DNA of 64,000 nucleotides from Endozoicomonas sp. 4G (GTDB lineage Bacteria; Pseudomonadota; Gammaproteobacteria; Pseudomonadales; Endozoicomonadaceae): NCBI RefSeq assembly GCF_023822025.1, contig NZ_CP082909.1, positions 4,303,001 to 4,367,000 of the forward strand, read 5' to 3'. Shown piece by piece: positions 61,496 to 64,000 of this stretch (position 1 is its first letter; each line of letters starts with the position of its first letter). The notes under the pieces were generated by a model. It saw only the letters and a program-made list of their open reading frames with translations, ran no database searches and was not told where the DNA came from. The position numbers and the translations under genes were made by a program.

Positions 61496-61534
61496 TTCGT
61501 CACGATAGTTCGTCACGATAGTTCGTCACGATAG
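61496..61534. repeat. 13-bp tandem repeat, three units
   Basis: TTCGTCACGATAG at 61496-61508, 61509-61521 and 61522-61534, just after the cytochrome gene. A partial fourth unit (TTAGTCATG) follows. Confidence 0.9.
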
Positions 61535-61637
61535 TTAGTCATGCTGACCGGGTCGTCAGTGACCCTTGTTTTCACTCCATGCAATACTCCTTGTCGTGAA
61601 AAACCAACACGCTTATGGATTATCAAGGAGGTATGCC

Positions 61638-62171
61638 ATGGCTTACGGAACAATAGCAGCGAACTCACCGCCAACAGGGGCTAAGGATTATGAGGTTGTC
61701 AATCAGCTGGCTCAAAAAACCGCTGATGTCCTGGTTGCGACTGGAGGCAGGGCTCTTGGGCAAGTGGGGGAAAGAGCCAAAAGAACCTTTATGGGGCTGA
61801 CTGTGGACAGTTTCAAAACCCCGACGTTCATAAAGGACAAGATCAAATCCATCGAAAACACCAGAGCCTGGAAATCCATCAAGCAGTACTGTGTACGGGC
61901 CAATGAAGCCTGGGGAACCGTCGCCCGGTGGGGCATGGGAGGAGTACTGGCCGGTGGCTTCCTTTTCGGATCCACAGTAGGCGCTGCGTTTAGCATGGGT
62001 CTGGGCGGTGCGGTCGGGTTTTATTTCGCCTCAAACACCTGGTCAAGCGTTGCCAGACAACAGGAGCAGGCCGATCAGGATGCCGCCGAGCTGCAAATGT
62101 ATAAGGCTATGTACGGAGATATTACTCCTGATGAGCCTTATAAACTGACAGCAGAAAATGTTCTCAATTAA
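61638..62171 (+). CDS. Putative membrane-inserting protein with glycine zipper
   Basis: The 177-residue protein begins at the ATG at 61638, with AAGGAGG close upstream. There is no signal peptide. After a helical first half, a Gly-rich hydrophobic hairpin (MGGVLAGGFLFGSTVGAAFS, MGLGGAVGFYFASN) forms a glycine zipper. A polar helical tail (ARQQEQADQDAAELQMYKAM) follows. Proteins of this kind can insert into membranes or form pores; small T3SS substrates also look so. The family is not recognised. A second small gene follows on the same strand. Confidence 0.6.
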   Translation: MAYGTIAANSPPTGAKDYEVVNQLAQKTADVLVATGGRALGQVGERAKRTFMGLTVDSFKTPTFIKDKIKSIENTRAWKSIKQYCVRANEAWGTVARWGMGGVLAGGFLFGSTVGAAFSMGLGGAVGFYFASNTWSSVARQQEQADQDAAELQMYKAMYGDITPDEPYKLTAENVLN

Positions 62172-62317
62172 GGGATGATTAATGCCCTTCACTCATGCGT
62201 GGCATTTTGCTAATGCCACGCTTACTTCACCTGATCCAAATAATCCTGCTTTACCTTGAGCAGCTCTTACCGATCTACACTGAAGATAGGAAAACAAACA
62301 AGCCAAGGAAGCCCCCC

Positions 62318-62623
62318 ATGAACGACGATACCGTCAAAAAACTAGCCCTGATGATTGCCGCTAACTGCACCCGTAACTCTGTTCTGGAAGAGGCTGAACA
62401 GGCCAACGCTATTTCACAAGAGCAGATGACCCAGTTTAATCATCAGATGTCCAACCGTATCTACACCTTTCTAACGTACCTTCTGAATAAACCGGCAGAA
62501 GAGTATTCGGTCATGATTAAAGAACTTTCAAAAAACTATCCTGAAGCCTGGGCCTTGCCAGACCTGGATCAGAACCTGATCAATGCCGTGACGCAATCTT
62601 CTCTTCCAACTTTACCCCATTAA
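62318..62623 (+). CDS. Small helical protein of unknown function
   Basis: I chose the ATG at 62318 (MNDDTVKKLALMIAANCTRN), with AAGGA upstream; the frame is open further 5' but without a ribosome site. The 101-residue product is helical and acidic-amphipathic (QANAISQEQMTQFNHQMSNR, EEYSVMIKELSKNYPEAW) with no export signal. It is not recognised. Together with the gene before it, it may form a small operon. Confidence 0.55.
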   Translation: MNDDTVKKLALMIAANCTRNSVLEEAEQANAISQEQMTQFNHQMSNRIYTFLTYLLNKPAEEYSVMIKELSKNYPEAWALPDLDQNLINAVTQSSLPTLPH

Positions 62624-62678
62624 GCCAAAAGTTGATCTATTATGAAGTGCTTTAAACAAATACAAATCCATTTTGACC

Positions 62679-63596
62679 ATGAACTTCAATCCTTATCAAC
62701 GGTATGAGCTCCTGCTATCAGGGCTTGTACTGACGTTCTTCCTTACTGCCAAAGCTCTGGCTTCGGGATCGGCGTTAAGCGAACAACAGCTTGACTCACT
62801 TTCAGCCCTGCTCTCTGCAACCGGCACTCCTCACAAAAAAGAATTTAATTCTATGGTCGAAGCCACCCAGCAGTGGCGAAGAAGACCCGGTCAGGAGCGC
62901 TGGGAAGTGTCAGACCTGAAGCTTTCAAAAGAACAGAGAAAAAAGGTACTGAAACACCTGAAAGCCTTGGGCTTAATCCATAAGGCCAAACCCGATAAAA
63001 AACAGTTTGATTACGCCCTGTTGCTGGGTGCAACAGTACCGCGAATGAAAAGCCGTTTTCAGCATCTGGTGACCCTCTGGGAAGAGGGTGTCCGATTCGA
63101 CAAGATCATTTTTTTATCAGGAGAGCGCCCCCTTCAGGACAACATCGACCTGACCGAAGCACTGGTGTCTGAAGTGGTTGGCAAAGAAGCCTCAAAAGAT
63201 AAAAAACACAAGGCACGCCCCGCCACAGAAAAAGAAGCGGCCAGAATGGTCTATATGGCTACTGAAATGCCTGATGATATGCGGGCTATCCCCGTCGAGT
63301 TCTTCTCATCAAGTCGAACCTGGCTGGTGGATCGATGGCAACGAGGCAACACCAGAGACAGTTTCAAAAGCTGGGTGAAAACTAACCCCAGACCCGGCTC
63401 GGCTCTGATCGTATCGAACCAGCCTCACCTTCTTTATCAGCAGGAGGTGATCCGGCAGGAATTGCCCGCAGGTTTTACAACCGAGGGAACAGCCCAGCAG
63501 GCAGATCCTGACGGCCAGATCATCATGTATCTGGACGCTTTAGCTCTCTGGCTCCACAACCTCCAGATCAGAATGTCTCAGCGACAGGCTGACTAA
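62679..63596 (+). CDS. YdcF-like (DUF218-type) exported or membrane-anchored protein
   Basis: From the ATG at 62679 the product has 305 residues with a signal peptide or anchor (LLLSGLVLTFFLTAKALASG). A block TQQWRRRPGQERWEVSDLKL precedes the core ALLLGATVPRMKSRFQHLVT, FDKIIFLSGERPLQDN and SALIVSNQPHLLYQQEVIRQ. This resembles the Rossmann-like YdcF/SanA (DUF218) fold, in which LLGA and SGG/SGE loops bind a nucleotide or SAM-like ligand. The likeness is by motif order only. A paralogue starts 78 bases downstream. Confidence 0.6.
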   Translation: MNFNPYQRYELLLSGLVLTFFLTAKALASGSALSEQQLDSLSALLSATGTPHKKEFNSMVEATQQWRRRPGQERWEVSDLKLSKEQRKKVLKHLKALGLIHKAKPDKKQFDYALLLGATVPRMKSRFQHLVTLWEEGVRFDKIIFLSGERPLQDNIDLTEALVSEVVGKEASKDKKHKARPATEKEAARMVYMATEMPDDMRAIPVEFFSSSRTWLVDRWQRGNTRDSFKSWVKTNPRPGSALIVSNQPHLLYQQEVIRQELPAGFTTEGTAQQADPDGQIIMYLDALALWLHNLQIRMSQRQAD

Positions 63597-63673
63597 ACCA
63601 CACCACTGCCCAGCCGAAAAAAACCTGTACGGCTTTAGCACCTGCCTCTTGAATGATTCCATGGAAGGACTCT

Positions 63674-64000
63674 ATGCACCAACATCATCCCACCTCTGAC
63701 AACGAGCTTCCTGAGTACGGCACGATTCTGAAACTGTCAGACTTAGCCACTTTAATGGACGAAGTCGGTATCCCTCACTCCTATTCCCTTGAGTCACTGA
63801 TCTCTGCCTCTCAACAGTGGCGCAGACAACCCGGCCAGGAACGCTGGGAAATGCAAGATCTGCCTTTAACGCCGAACCAGCATAAAGCGGTCATGGATCA
63901 TCTTAAAACACTCAATCTGGTTCAAGAGTTACTCCCTTCATCTTCAAACTATGAGTACAGCTTAGTCCTGGGGGCAACGGTTCCCGGAATGGAGCGGAGA
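63674..64000 (+). CDS. Paralogue of the preceding gene, cut by the window edge
   Basis: From the ATG at 63674 (AAGGAC upstream) the frame stays open to the edge, 109 codons. It has no signal peptide (MHQHHPTSDNELPEYGTILK) but the same blocks as its neighbour: SQQWRRQPGQERWEMQDLPL and YSLVLGATVPGMERR. So one copy is exported and the other cytosolic. The rest lies outside the window. Confidence 0.65.
   Translation, partial: MHQHHPTSDNELPEYGTILKLSDLATLMDEVGIPHSYSLESLISASQQWRRQPGQERWEMQDLPLTPNQHKAVMDHLKTLNLVQELLPSSSNYEYSLVLGATVPGMERR

Overview
The window looks like a gammaproteobacterial chromosome, most likely an Endozoicomonas-like marine symbiont of the Oceanospirillales. That is an inference from three things: ordinary gammaproteobacterial housekeeping genes (rluA, dbpA, rlmA, a ygiQ fragment, a DedA-PAP2 fusion, a DUF5062 gene), a type III secretion translocon-like cluster, and many transposon-encoded RNA-guided nucleases and eukaryote-like secreted proteins. 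No rRNA or tRNA gene was seen.

Layout. 1-6.5 kb is an AT-rich accessory patch. It holds a partial ankyrin-like gene, an IS1182-type transposase tail, small secreted or unknown proteins, a two-gene DGQHR/HEPN-like module, the N-terminal relic of an integron integrase, and a stray IS605-type right end. 6.6-21.1 kb is mostly core: an LplT-like MFS carrier, two toxin-antitoxin loci (one with a shattered toxin), rluA, an NCS2 purine permease, DUF962 and DUF5062 genes, rlmA, an SLC13-type carrier, dbpA and an outer-membrane protein, mixed with three lineage-specific Sec-exported proteins. 21.2-27.7 kb carries a 1067-residue cytosolic protein, an LcrH/SycD-type TPR chaperone, a translocator-like protein and a polytopic membrane protein. 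27.8-29.2 kb is a TnpB-only IS605 element abutting a ygiQ gene that has lost its N-terminus. 29.2-34.5 kb holds the rest of ygiQ, a DUF1244 gene, a REC-PAS-histidine kinase and an RmlD-like protein without the SDR catalytic pair.

The centrepiece is 34.5-52.3 kb: seven copies of one secreted multi-domain protein family, six in tandem on the minus strand and one divergent on the plus strand. Each has a signal peptide, variable N-terminal modules, a Gly/Ser/Gln-rich linker, a CxxC...CxxC zinc-finger-like motif and a conserved helical region. The two outermost copies end in what reads as a eukaryotic-type Death domain. The other copies end at or just inside the start of that domain. Copies 5+4 and 3+2 form a duplicated two-gene unit with a repeated 123-bp promoter spacer.

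Two IscB elements with upstream omega-RNA regions (one an internal-deletion derivative inserted in the leader of copy 7, one intact) and an IS605 element with a decayed tnpA surround copy 7, and a third IscB-end remnant lies inside the array. 55.8-64 kb returns to ordinary genes (flavin/ferredoxin reductase, S15-like hydrolase, DedA-PAP2, polysaccharide deacetylase, cytochrome c lipoprotein) and then small unknown proteins and a tandem pair of YdcF-like proteins that runs off the right edge.
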